A stretch of 64,000 nt of DNA, from the NCBI RefSeq assembly GCF_024600715.1, contig NZ_CP102332.1, forward strand, positions 6,448,001-6,512,000, read 5' to 3'. Under the pieces are notes generated by a model that saw nothing but the letters and a program-made list of their open reading frames with translations, had not been told where the DNA came from and made no database searches. The position numbers were made by a program, and so were the translations under genes. Origin of the DNA: Streptomyces changanensis. Its GTDB lineage: Bacteria > Actinomycetota > Actinomycetes > Streptomycetales > Streptomycetaceae. Positions 1 to 7,201 of this stretch are shown one piece after another; positions within the stretch are counted from its first letter, which is position 1; each line of letters opens with the position of its first letter.

Positions 1-807
1 TCGGGCACCGCGCTCGTCAAGGCCCTCGTGGCGCAGGCGTCGCTCGTCGCGGCCCTCATGTTCTACCTCGGCGCGATCTACACGGGACGCTTCTACGGGT
101 ACTTCCACCTGGGGCCCGCGTCCCTCGACTTCGCCTTCTCCCACCTGGCGCTGCAGAGCCTGCACCTGCTCCGCCTGGAGGTCCTGACCGTCGGCGCGGT
201 CCTGGTGGTGGTCCTGTTGTTCGCGCGGGCCGGAGCTCGCGAGCGGCCGCCGGTCAGGGCCGCCGCGACGGTCCTCGCGTGGCTGGCGCGCCTCCACCTG
301 GTGTTCGCGGTCGCCGGTCTGGTGCTGCTGGTCCTGTGGCAGCGGATCCAGCCCTACGGCTGGGTCGCGCCGCTCACCCTCGCCGTGGGCCTCCTGCTGG
401 GGCAGAGCCCGACCGTGCGGGGCGGACGCCCGGAGGGCCTGTGGGGCAGGGCCGTACCGGTCTTCGCCGCGCTGCTCCTGCTGTTCTGGACCCTCACGCT
501 CGTGGCCGGGCACCTCGGTGAGCGGGACGCCCGGGACCGTGCGCGCACCGTGCGCCGGTGGCCCGCCGTCGTCGTCCTGAGCACCCAGCGGCTGGCCATC
601 GCCTCACCGGCGGTCACCTACCAGCACCTCGGCGCCGACCTCCCGCACCGCCACCGCTACACGGGACTGCGCCTCCTCCTCGAACGCGCGGGCCGCTACT
701 ACGTCGTGCCCCTGGACTGGCAGCGCAGGACGGATCCGATCTACGTCCTGAAGGAGAGCGAGAACACCTGGATCGCTCTCATGCCCGGAGTACAGCCCTC
801 ACGCTGA
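1..807 (+). CDS. Integral membrane protein, 5' end probably outside the window
   Basis: The frame is open from the first base of the window, so the true start may lie upstream; the first start codon inside is a GTG at 28 (259 residues from there). About four hydrophobic stretches are visible in the first 170 residues (near 5-20, 50-65, 88-103 and 140-160), separated by short Arg-rich loops. A soluble C-terminal part of about 90 residues follows and ends in a Trp/Tyr-rich segment (YYVVPLDWQRR). I do not recognise the family. The amino-terminal membrane block with a C-terminal extracytoplasmic or cytoplasmic tail suggests a small sensor or accessory protein, but nothing shows its function. Confidence 0.7.
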   Translation, partial: SGTALVKALVAQASLVAALMFYLGAIYTGRFYGYFHLGPASLDFAFSHLALQSLHLLRLEVLTVGAVLVVVLLFARAGARERPPVRAAATVLAWLARLHLVFAVAGLVLLVLWQRIQPYGWVAPLTLAVGLLLGQSPTVRGGRPEGLWGRAVPVFAALLLLFWTLTLVAGHLGERDARDRARTVRRWPAVVVLSTQRLAIASPAVTYQHLGADLPHRHRYTGLRLLLERAGRYYVVPLDWQRRTDPIYVLKESENTWIALMPGVQPSR

Positions 808-1295
808 ACCCGATCGGAGGCGGGAGGGATCCGCTCCCGGGGCACGGAAGCGTACGGAGGCGCACGCGCCGGGCGTTCCGGTACGGGGCGTTCCGATGCG
901 GGGCGTTCCGATGCGACCGGCCCCGGGCCGCGTCCCGTGCCGGGGAGCGACGGACCGGCTGGAATCGAACGAGGTCGGGGGCGCACGTGGGTGACCGGTA
1001 TTCACCCGTGCATCGAGACCCAGATCGCAGGCTGCGGCGACGCCGCGCGGACGGCCGCAATCGGAAGGGGTGATTCCGCCGCGAATCTCCCTGTTCACAG
1101 GGGGTTTCAGGCCACCTCGCCCCGCCCGGAAACACCCGGAATGTCAGGAAGGTGTGCGCGGTGAGGAGTCTCACAAAAAGCCGAATCTGTTCGAACTTTC
1201 GGCTCGACATGGGTCAAGATCCGTGACGACGACAAGCCCTCGCCGCCGTGGCGGGGCGGTCCGGGCGGACGCCGAGTCCTGCCGCTGCCCGGATG
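808..1295. other. Intergenic region with 15-bp triplicate repeat
   Basis: No convincing gene is seen here. At 871-915 there are three head-to-tail copies of a 15-bp unit (GGGCGTTCCGRTRCG). Near 1178-1203 a short inverted repeat (AGCCGAA...TTCGGCT, 12-base spacer) lies upstream of the riboswitch. The promoter of the riboswitch transcript is presumably in the 1100-1290 stretch, but I cannot assign boxes with confidence. Confidence 0.5.
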
Positions 1296-1452
1296 ACTGA
1301 GTCGACGGTATGTGAATCGGCAGGAGTGGAGGACCCAGCAGTACGGGACGTGTGCACCACGGCCGTCCCTTGGGGTGAAGCCGCGTCAGCGGCCGGGCAA
1401 CTTCGCCAGCCCGAACCCGACAGGTCATCCTTCGCAGGCGGATGACGAAGGG
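1296..1452 (+). ncRNA. ydaO/yuaA-type c-di-AMP riboswitch
   Basis: The leader of the NlpC/P60 gene carries the hallmark blocks of the ydaO family in the right order: a GGAGGA-type purine stretch near 1326, CTTGGGGTGAA at about 1369-1379, a GC-rich variable helix, then AGCCCGAACCCGACAG at about 1408-1423 and TTCGCAGGCG at 1431-1440, ending a few bases before the start codon. The class is an OFF switch that senses cyclic di-AMP. In actinobacteria it sits upstream of cell-wall hydrolase and Rpf genes, which fits the downstream gene. Exact ends are approximate. Confidence 0.88.
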
Positions 1453-1458
1453 TTGCGC

Positions 1459-1938
1459 ATGACCGCGCAGATGAATGTCCCGTCCGTGCTGTCCCGGACC
1501 GGTACGGTCTCGGCTCTCACCATCGCCGCAGTCTGCGGCTCGCTCCTGGCCCCCGGTGTCGCCCCGCAAGCGGAGGCCGCGGCTCCCGCGCCCGCCGTCA
1601 AGGCGCTCAACGTGGCGGCCTCGAAGAAGGGCTCCCCGTACAAGTACGGCGCCGTCGGCCCGAAGCGGTTCGACTGCTCCGGGCTCACGCTCTACGCCTA
1701 CAAGCAGGCCGGCAAGACGCTGCCGCGCACCGCGCAGCAGCAGTACAACAAGACCCGGCACATCTCGGCCGCCGGCCGCCAGAAGGGCGACCTGGTGTTC
1801 TTCCACTCCGGTGGGCGGGTCTACCACGTCGGCATCTACGCCGGCAGCAACAAGATCTGGCACTCCCCGAAGGCCGGTTCGGTGGTGAAGCAGGAGCGGA
1901 TCTGGTCCAAGGCGGTCTACTACGGCCGCGTGCGCTGA
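1459..1938 (+). CDS. NlpC/P60 family secreted cell-wall hydrolase
   Basis: A 159-residue protein. Residues 1-40 form a signal peptide ending in PQAEAAA. The rest is one NlpC/P60 papain-like domain: the catalytic Cys is in RFDCSGLT, the His is in VYHVGIYAG, and the third polar residue is probably the His in KIWHSP. The family cleaves D-gamma-glutamyl-meso-diaminopimelate or the equivalent bond in peptidoglycan stem peptides outside the cell. The ATG at 1459 was chosen because it directly follows the riboswitch and gives the signal peptide at the N-terminus; a longer frame back to 1312 would run through the aptamer. Expression is expected to fall when c-di-AMP is high. A strong hairpin follows the stop. 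Confidence 0.93.
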   Translation: MTAQMNVPSVLSRTGTVSALTIAAVCGSLLAPGVAPQAEAAAPAPAVKALNVAASKKGSPYKYGAVGPKRFDCSGLTLYAYKQAGKTLPRTAQQQYNKTRHISAAGRQKGDLVFFHSGGRVYHVGIYAGSNKIWHSPKAGSVVKQERIWSKAVYYGRVR

Positions 1939-1954
1939 CGGACACCGTCGGCGC

Positions 1955-1988
1955 GGGGTGCCGGGACGGCGACGCGTCCCGGCACCCC
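1955..1988. terminator. Bidirectional hairpin terminator
   Basis: Perfect 14-bp arms (1955-1968 and 1975-1988) around a 6-base loop lie between the converging hydrolase and lactonase genes. There is no T-tract, as is usual for Streptomyces terminators. Confidence 0.75.
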
Positions 1989-2014
1989 TGCCGTGCCCGC
2001 CGCGCGGGGGCCGC

Positions 2015-3169
2015 TCAGTCGAGGACGACGCAGGCGGCGGCCGGCACCTCCAGGGCGCCCGCCAGGTGTGGCGTCCCGGTCTGCGGGTCCACGTCGAACC
2101 ACGTCACGTCGCCGGACCACTCGTTGGCCACGTACAGCCGGCGGCCCGGGGCGTCGAGCACCACGTCGCGCGGCCAGACGCCGCCGCAGCCCACGCTCCC
2201 CGTGACGCGGGGCTTCTCCGCCCCGTCCTCCAGGGAGAGCGTGAGCAGCCTGTCGCTGCCGCGCACCGCCACCCACAGGAAGCGCCCGTCCGCCGCGACG
2301 CTGACGACCGACGGGTGCAGCCGGCCGCCCTCCGGAGCCGGGTCGGTGTCCACGGCGACTTCCGCGAGTGGCTCCAGCACTCCTGACGCACTGTCCCACC
2401 GGCACACCGTCAGCTGCGGTGTCAGCTCGTGCAGGACGTAGACGACCTCGCCGTCCGGGTGGAAGGCGAGGTGCCGCGGCCCCGAACCCGCCCGCAGCGC
2501 CGTCTCCCCGTGCACCCGCAGCCCGCCGGTGTCCGGGTCGGGCGCGCAGACCCGCACCGAGTCCGTGCCCAGGTCCACACCGAGCACCCACCGGCCGCCC
2601 GGGACCCCGACGACCTGATGGGCGTGCGGCGCCTCCTGCCGGCCCGGGTCCGGGCCGGAGCCGTGGTGCGCGAGGACCACGGGCGGCCCGTCGACGGCGC
2701 CGTCGGACGCGAGCGGCAGGCTGCTCACACTCCCGGAGGCGTAGTTCGCGGTCAGCAGTCTGCCGCCGGTGAGCCCCAGGTGGGTCGGCGCGGCGCCGCC
2801 CACCCCGACCGGCGGGCCGAGCGGGGTGAGCCGCGGCCCGTCGGCCCGGAAGGCGGTCACCGCGCCCGGGTCCGTCTCGCTCACCGCGTACAGCACCCCG
2901 GCCCGCCGGTCGAGGGCGAGCCACGCCGGGTTCGGCGCGGTGTCGACCACCGCGACCGGGGTCAGCGCCCCGTCCGCGGGGTCCACGGCCGCGACGGTGA
3001 TGCCGCGGCCACCCCCCGAGGTGTACGAACCGATGTACGCCCACCGCCCGGAGCCCCGCCCACCACCCGGCCCCGCGCCTGGCGCGTCGTGCGCGCCCCC
3101 GCCCGGCGCGCCCCCCGCCCCGCCGCCCGTACCGCCGCCCGCGTGTGCCGCCGCTGCGTCGCTGCCCAC
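2015..3169 (-). CDS. Lactonase family beta-propeller protein (YkgB/6-phosphogluconolactonase type)
   Basis: A 384-residue protein when started at the GTG at 3169, which has a GGAAAGGGG ribosome site. A longer frame to the GTG at 3247 would add 26 residues encoded by a 9-bp tandem repeat and lacks a good site. After a Gly/Ala/Pro-rich N-terminus, the YIGSYTSGGGRGI motif opens a seven-bladed propeller with repeated blade signatures (PNPAWLALD, PTHLGLTGG, GPRHLAFHPDG, HPSVVSVAADG, WPRDVVLD). This is the lactonase (PF10282) family. Some members hydrolyse 6-phosphogluconolactone, but most are of unknown substrate, and no neighbour belongs to the pentose-phosphate pathway. Convergent with the NlpC/P60 gene. 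Confidence 0.9.
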   Translation of the reverse strand: MGSDAAAAHAGGGTGGGAGGAPGGGAHDAPGAGPGGGRGSGRWAYIGSYTSGGGRGITVAAVDPADGALTPVAVVDTAPNPAWLALDRRAGVLYAVSETDPGAVTAFRADGPRLTPLGPPVGVGGAAPTHLGLTGGRLLTANYASGSVSSLPLASDGAVDGPPVVLAHHGSGPDPGRQEAPHAHQVVGVPGGRWVLGVDLGTDSVRVCAPDPDTGGLRVHGETALRAGSGPRHLAFHPDGEVVYVLHELTPQLTVCRWDSASGVLEPLAEVAVDTDPAPEGGRLHPSVVSVAADGRFLWVAVRGSDRLLTLSLEDGAEKPRVTGSVGCGGVWPRDVVLDAPGRRLYVANEWSGDVTWFDVDPQTGTPHLAGALEVPAAACVVLD

Positions 3170-3180
3170 GGTGTCCCCTT

Positions 3181-3225
3181 TCCTCGGTGTCCTCGGTGTC
3201 CTCGGTGTCCTCGGTGTCCTCGGCT
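3181..3225. repeat. 9-bp tandem repeat upstream of lactonase
   Basis: Four exact copies and one degenerate copy of TCCTCGGTG. On the minus strand they lie just upstream of the preferred lactonase start and would encode Pro-Arg-Thr triplets if the longer start were used. Copy-number change here could alter the spacing of the 5' leader. Confidence 0.9.
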
Positions 3226-3465
3226 GTCCCCCGCTGCCCTTGCTCACGCCGTCCCGGCCGTCCTCGTGGCCGTCCGGAGCCCATCGTCACCCGGACGACG
3301 CCGTCGCCGCGCGCCGGAACCCTCTTCCGGGCGGTACGGGGACGGCGCGGGAACGGCGACCCGCGCGGGGTGCGGAGGTGGCACGGCCGGGGCGATGATG
3401 GACGTACCGGAGGACCCGCGCGGCCGCGAACGCTCACCCCCCGGGGGGCACAACGGAGCGCCGCC

Positions 3466-4293
3466 ATGACCACGCACAAGGTCGGCCGTGACATCACCGT
3501 CCTCGGGGACTCGCTCCCCGTCCCCGGGATGGGCTTCCTCACCGTCAACGCCTTCGTCCTGCACGCCCGCGAGCCCGTGGTCGTCGACACCGGGCTCGGC
3601 CTCCCGGACCGTGACTTCCTCACCCGGCTGGGCTCCGTGATGGATCCGGTCGACGTGCGCTGGATCTGGCTCACCCACCCCGACCGCGACCACACCGGCG
3701 GGCTCTTCGACCTGCTGGAAGCCGCCCCCGACGCGCGCGTCATCACCACGTACATCGGCGCGGGGATCATGTCCACCGAGCGGCCCCTGCCCACGAGCCG
3801 CGTCTTCCTGCTGAACCCGGGACAGTCCCTCGACGTCGGCGACCGCACCCTGTACGCCTTCCGGCCGCCGCTCTTCGACAACCCGGCGACCGTCGGCTTC
3901 TACGACGACCGCTCCCGCACCTGCTTCAGCTCCGACTGCTTCGGCGGCCCCATGCCGACCTCCGAACTGGCCGACAGCGGGGACGCCGGGGCGCTGGACC
4001 CGGACGAGTTGGAGGGGGCGCAGCTGCTGTGGGCGACCGTCGACAGCCCGTGGGTGCACATCGTGGACCGTGACGGGTTCCTGGCCGGCCTCCGGCCGCT
4101 GCGCGAGATGGACCCCGAGACCGTGCTGTCCGTGCACCTGCCGCCCGCCGTCGGCATCACCGGGCGGATGCTGGACACCCTTGGCAAGGCACCCGCGGCC
4201 GACCCGTTCGTCGGGCCCGACCAGGAGGCGCTGGAGCGGATGCTCGCCGGCTTCGAGCCGGCGCGCCCCCGGGGCGGCGCACCGGCGGCGTGA
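3466..4293 (+). CDS. Metallo-beta-lactamase-fold hydrolase (flavodiiron-like variant)
   Basis: A 275-residue protein with a GGAG ribosome site. The metal motif reads H71-P-D73-R-D75-H76-T-G-G, so the usual second His of HxHxDH is replaced by Asp. Later ligands are probably D157 in SSDCFGG and H224 in VLSVHLPP. The overall layout (motif, SSD-F-GG, long insertion, terminal SVH) is like the oxygen-binding/flavodiiron branch of the MBL fold, without any flavodoxin domain. The substrate is unknown. It stands alone between convergent genes. Confidence 0.88.
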   Translation: MTTHKVGRDITVLGDSLPVPGMGFLTVNAFVLHAREPVVVDTGLGLPDRDFLTRLGSVMDPVDVRWIWLTHPDRDHTGGLFDLLEAAPDARVITTYIGAGIMSTERPLPTSRVFLLNPGQSLDVGDRTLYAFRPPLFDNPATVGFYDDRSRTCFSSDCFGGPMPTSELADSGDAGALDPDELEGAQLLWATVDSPWVHIVDRDGFLAGLRPLREMDPETVLSVHLPPAVGITGRMLDTLGKAPAADPFVGPDQEALERMLAGFEPARPRGGAPAA

Positions 4294-4297
4294 AGCG

Positions 4298-4330
4298 GAC
4301 CGCCCGGCCCGGACGCGGGCGCGGGCGGTC
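4298..4330. terminator. Shared hairpin terminator
   Basis: Nine-base arms (4298-4306 and 4322-4330) with a GC-rich 15-base loop lie between the convergent MBL-fold and oxygenase genes. Confidence 0.55.
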
Positions 4331-4341
4331 GGGCGGCGCGG

Positions 4342-5358
4342 TCAGCCGGCCACGAGCTCCGGGTGGTGGCGACGGGCCACCTCCGGGTGGGCGCGCACCC
4401 ACCCCTTCAGCTCGTTGCGGCCGTACTCGGCGTGCAGCGGGTTGGCGCCGTCCTGGGCGACGCCCGGCGCGTGCTCCAGGTAGGCGCCGGGAACCGTCTC
4501 GATCACCGCGTCCAGGCGGGGGTTGTAGAAGAACGGCACGGAGAACCGCTCCACCGCGCCGGGCGGGCTGACGACCCGGTGGTCCGTCGCCGAGAGGTAC
4601 CCGTCGGTCGCTATCTCCAGCAGCTCGCCGAGGTTCACGACGAACGCGCCGGGCAGCGGCGGCACGTCCAGGTAGCCGTCGCCGGAGCGCACCTGGAGGC
4701 CGCCGACCTCGTCCTGGAGGAGCAGGGTCAGGAAGCCGTAGTCCTTGTGCGCGCCGACGCCCTGGTCCGCCCCGGACGGCGCCGACCCGGGGTACCGGAT
4801 GAGCTTCGTGTGCAGGTGCGGCCGGTCCGCGAACGCCCCGTCGAAGAAGTCCGCCGGCGCGCCCAGGGCGGTGAGCAGCTCGCGCAGCAGCCGGTGGGCC
4901 ACCCCGGCGAGCCGGTCCTGCCAGGCGAGGACGGCCGTGCGCAGCTCCGGCAGCGCCGACGGCCACTGGTTGGGGCCCTCCAGCCAGAGGTACGCCGGGT
5001 CGTCCGGGCCCACGGGGACGGGCGGGCGCTCGGCGCCGACGTCCAGCTGGTCGCGCCAGTCGGAACGGCCGCCGGTGAGCTCGTGCCCGACGCGGGTGTA
5101 ACCGCGGAAGTGGGGCGAGTTCAGATTGCTCAGCGCCAGCCGGTCGGCCTCCGGGAGGGCGAAGAACGCCCTGGTCAGCTCCAGCAGGCGGGCCGTCTCT
5201 CCGGAGGTGACGCCGTGACCGGTGAGGTGGAGGAAACCGACGTCGCGGGCCGCGGCGAGCAGGTCGCGGTGGAACGCGTCCCGGGTCGCCGGGTCGTTCG
5301 CCGCGGACAGGTCGATGACGGGCAGCGAGCGGGTGGTGGCGGCAGTCATGGCCGGCAT
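4342..5358 (-). CDS. Isopenicillin-N-synthase-like 2-oxoglutarate/Fe(II) dioxygenase
   Basis: A 338-residue protein. The N-terminal DIOX_N part (SLPVIDLSAAND, then VGFLHLTGHGV at about 40-50) is followed by the double-stranded beta-helix with iron ligands H204 and D206 (GAHKDYG) and H260 (ATDHRV), and the co-substrate pair R271/S273 (RFS). The length is standard for the family, which hydroxylates or cyclises small molecules using O2. The substrate cannot be told. The ATG at 5358 has a GGAAGG site 5-6 bases upstream. A Cys-ending leader peptide lies 140 bases upstream on the same strand, which suggests sulfur- or cysteine-linked attenuation of this gene. Confidence 0.93.
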   Translation of the reverse strand: MPAMTAATTRSLPVIDLSAANDPATRDAFHRDLLAAARDVGFLHLTGHGVTSGETARLLELTRAFFALPEADRLALSNLNSPHFRGYTRVGHELTGGRSDWRDQLDVGAERPPVPVGPDDPAYLWLEGPNQWPSALPELRTAVLAWQDRLAGVAHRLLRELLTALGAPADFFDGAFADRPHLHTKLIRYPGSAPSGADQGVGAHKDYGFLTLLLQDEVGGLQVRSGDGYLDVPPLPGAFVVNLGELLEIATDGYLSATDHRVVSPPGAVERFSVPFFYNPRLDAVIETVPGAYLEHAPGVAQDGANPLHAEYGRNELKGWVRAHPEVARRHHPELVAG

Positions 5359-5497
5359 GGTGGCCTTCCGTTTCGAGTGTGACGAGGCCCCGCTTCCCGA
5401 TGTTGGCGGGATCGCGGCGTACGGAAGGCGCCGGCGTGGGTGTGCCGGAGAGCGTGCGTCCGCTGCAGGACCGGTAGAGAGGTGGAGAGGGGGGAAG

Positions 5498-5572
5498 TCA
5501 GTCCTGGCGCAGACAGCTCATGGTCGTGACGCGCACGTAGTCCACGTGGCGGCGCATCACGAGAAGAGTCAC
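5498..5572 (-). CDS. Putative leader peptide, RRHVD...C type
   Basis: A 24-residue ORF starting GTG (MTLLV) and continuing MRRHVDYVRVTTMSCLRQD. Streptomyces genomes hold many tiny leader peptides of the form RRHVDxxR-hydrophobic-C, usually in front of sulfur assimilation or sulfur-compound transport genes and thought to control them by ribosome stalling at Cys codons. Here the conserved RRHVD, the following Arg and the late Cys are all present. It is the first ORF upstream of the 2OG/Fe oxygenase on the same strand. An internal ATG at 5557 is an alternative start. No clear Shine-Dalgarno site is visible. Confidence 0.72.
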   Translation of the reverse strand: MTLLVMRRHVDYVRVTTMSCLRQD

Positions 5573-5945
5573 CCGCACAGCGTAGCGCGGGGTGTTCGGG
5601 ACGATGGGGAGACGTCCGCCACATCGGGGGGCGGTTCCGGCCCCCGATCCGCCGTGTGCCGCAGCGCCGGGCCCCGCCCGGGGGAGGGCCGGGACGGCCG
5701 GAAGACGGCGGAGAGGCGGTACGGGACGGCATCCGGCGCACCGGATGGCGCCGCGCGCAGCCGTATGGCGCCGCGCCGCACCGGATGGCACGCCGCTCAC
5801 CGGACGGCACCGTCACCCCGGGCGCCCCGCGCGCACGGCGCCGCGACGTGTGTCCCGCTCGCGGTACGCCGCCGCCCGCCCCGCCCGGCGCGCGGCGGGC
5901 CGCCGGGTGGAGCGCCGCGGGGGCGGCGGCCGGGGCGGGGCGGGC
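5573..5945. other. Intergenic, repetitive GC-rich, no gene seen
   Basis: Between about 5725 and 5815 there are imperfect copies of an ACCGGATGGC/GCCGCGC unit. No frame here has a convincing start, ribosome site or protein-like composition. The promoter of the leader peptide/oxygenase transcript should lie close to 5580-5650. Confidence 0.5.
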
Positions 5946-5986
5946 GGCGAGACGCCCCGCGACGGGGTGTCGCGGGGCGTCTCGCC
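5946..5986. terminator. Strong hairpin terminator
   Basis: Perfect 18-bp arms (5946-5963 and 5969-5986) with a GGGGT loop, extendable by a few more pairs. It lies 53 bases beyond the stop of the small secreted-protein gene on the minus strand. Confidence 0.85.
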
Positions 5987-6039
5987 GTCCCGCCCGGAGC
6001 GGTGGCTGAGGGGGCGGGGTGCGAACCGGGGGGCCGGGC

Positions 6040-6333
6040 TCAGCCGATCCCGGGCACCAGGCCCAGGGCCGGCGCCACCGGGGCGACGACCTGGCGGAGC
6101 TGACCGAGCTCCTGGATGCCGCCGAGGCCGCCGAACTGCTCCGTGATCCGCGGCACCTGCGAGCGGTACTGGGGATCGATGCCGCTGACCGCGAGGTCGT
6201 CGACCTGGCTGAGCAGGGAGGGGCCCTGCGGGCCGGGGGCGGGCACGAGGGCCGCGTGTGCGGCCGGCGCGGCCAGGGCGGAGGCCCCGGCGGCGAAGGC
6301 GAGGGCGGCGAGAACACGCTGGGTCTTGGTCAT
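6040..6333 (-). CDS. Small secreted protein of unknown function
   Basis: A 97-residue protein starting MTKTQRVLAALAFAAG, with a signal peptide that ends at about AAHA (residue 27). The mature part is short, has no Cys, and is rich in Gln, Gly and Val (SQVDDLAVSG, EQFGGLGGIQELGQL). It looks like one of the small secreted orphans common in streptomycetes; I do not recognise a function. It is divergent from the tendamistat-like gene, and the 190 bases between them must hold both promoters. Confidence 0.8.
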   Translation of the reverse strand: MTKTQRVLAALAFAAGASALAAPAAHAALVPAPGPQGPSLLSQVDDLAVSGIDPQYRSQVPRITEQFGGLGGIQELGQLRQVVAPVAPALGLVPGIG

Positions 6334-6523
6334 ACCGGGATCAACGCCCCACCTCCGCCCAGGACACGGCCGGCCGGGCCGCCGGTGGGCCGGCGCAACG
6401 GCGGAACGCAGATGCTTCACCATTGCACTATGTGTTACAGCCTCGTTACGCATCGTTAACGCGGGTGCATTTCGGGCTCCTAGCCTGGGGCCGTCACCAT
6501 CACCGACCGAGAGGACCCCTCCC

Positions 6524-6892
6524 ATGAACGCCCAGACCCGGCGCACGGCACGGACCGCCCGGGCGGCTCGCGCGGCACGGACCGCGGTCGGCGCGGGACT
6601 CGGCGCCCTGCTGGCCGCGGCGACCGTCCTGGCCCCGCCCGCCGCCACGGCGGCCACTCCGGCGGCCGCCGAGCGTGCCGCCTCCGAGCCCGTCGCGCCG
6701 TGCGTGACCCACTGGCAGAGCTGGCGCTACACGCAGGTCACCAACGACTGCGCCACGAGCCTGGACGTCAGGGTCGTCTACGAGGACGGCGCCGAGGGCC
6801 TCTGCCACCCCACACAGCCCGGGACCACCACCACGATCGGCGAGGGCTACACCGGCCGGCACGGCCACGTCGCGTACGTCGCCGCCTGCTGA
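6524..6892 (+). CDS. Tendamistat-like secreted alpha-amylase inhibitor
   Basis: A 122-residue precursor with an Arg-rich n-region, hydrophobic core and Ala-rich cleavage region (about 41-50). The mature part matches the tendamistat family: C60, C76, C94 and C122 have spacings 16 and 28, exactly those of the two disulfides of tendamistat (C11-C27, C45-C73). The inhibitory triplet W67-R68-Y69 is present in QSWRYTQ, and VVYEDGAEGLC and GEGYTGRHGH are also family segments. Members bind the active site of animal and insect alpha-amylases as tight, non-covalent inhibitors. The ATG follows a GAGAGGA site. A hairpin follows at 6936-6955. Confidence 0.92.
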   Translation: MNAQTRRTARTARAARAARTAVGAGLGALLAAATVLAPPAATAATPAAAERAASEPVAPCVTHWQSWRYTQVTNDCATSLDVRVVYEDGAEGLCHPTQPGTTTTIGEGYTGRHGHVAYVAAC

Positions 6893-6935
6893 ACGGCCCC
6901 CGCGTCACGGCGCCCCGGCCCGTCACCCGATGGGC

Positions 6936-6955
6936 CCCCGGCCCCGAGCCGGGGC
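6936..6955 (+). terminator. Short GC hairpin after inhibitor gene
   Basis: CCCCGGC and GCCGGGG arms around CCCGA, 44 bases beyond the stop of the amylase-inhibitor gene. Confidence 0.5.
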
Positions 6956-7016
6956 GCGGCGGTGCGCCTAGCGTCGACACGACGGCCACCCACGGCCGTG
7001 TCGGAGGAGGCGCCCC

Positions 7017-7184
7017 ATGGACCACCGCACCGCCGCGGCCCGCACCATCGCGAGCCACAGCGCCGCGGCCCGCACCCCCACCGGCCGAACCGCCACCGGC
7101 GAAACCGCCAACGGCCGCGCCGGCACCGGGCGCACCGCCGCGCGGCGCGGCTCGGCCGACCGGGCCCGGCGGGGCCCGGCGTGA
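7017..7184 (+). CDS. Small basic ORF coupled to the SDR gene
   Basis: A 55-residue frame starting ATG (MDHRTAAARTIASHSAAART) after a strong GGAGGAGG site at 7001-7008. It ends in a GTGA overlap with an in-frame GTG of the downstream SDR gene. Composition is Ala/Arg/Thr/Gly only, without a fold signature. It may be a translated leader whose job is to hand ribosomes to the SDR gene, or simply the real 5' region read in the wrong frame. The ribosome site and the exact stop/start overlap are the only supporting evidence. Confidence 0.45.
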   Translation: MDHRTAAARTIASHSAAARTPTGRTATGETANGRAGTGRTAARRGSADRARRGPA

Positions 7185-7201
7185 GGGGCGGCGCCGGGGC
7201 C

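Noticed and set aside
1312..1458. N-terminal extension of the NlpC/P60 protein
   Set aside because: It would translate the riboswitch aptamer and bury the signal peptide.
3170..3247. Longer start for the lactonase
   Set aside because: The extra 26 residues are encoded by a 9-bp tandem repeat and the GTG at 3247 has no good ribosome site, while 3169 has one.
5346..6317. Long minus-strand frame of over 300 codons across 5346-6317
   Set aside because: Arg/Pro/Ser-rich composition, no ribosome site, and it runs through a strong terminator hairpin and two better-supported genes.
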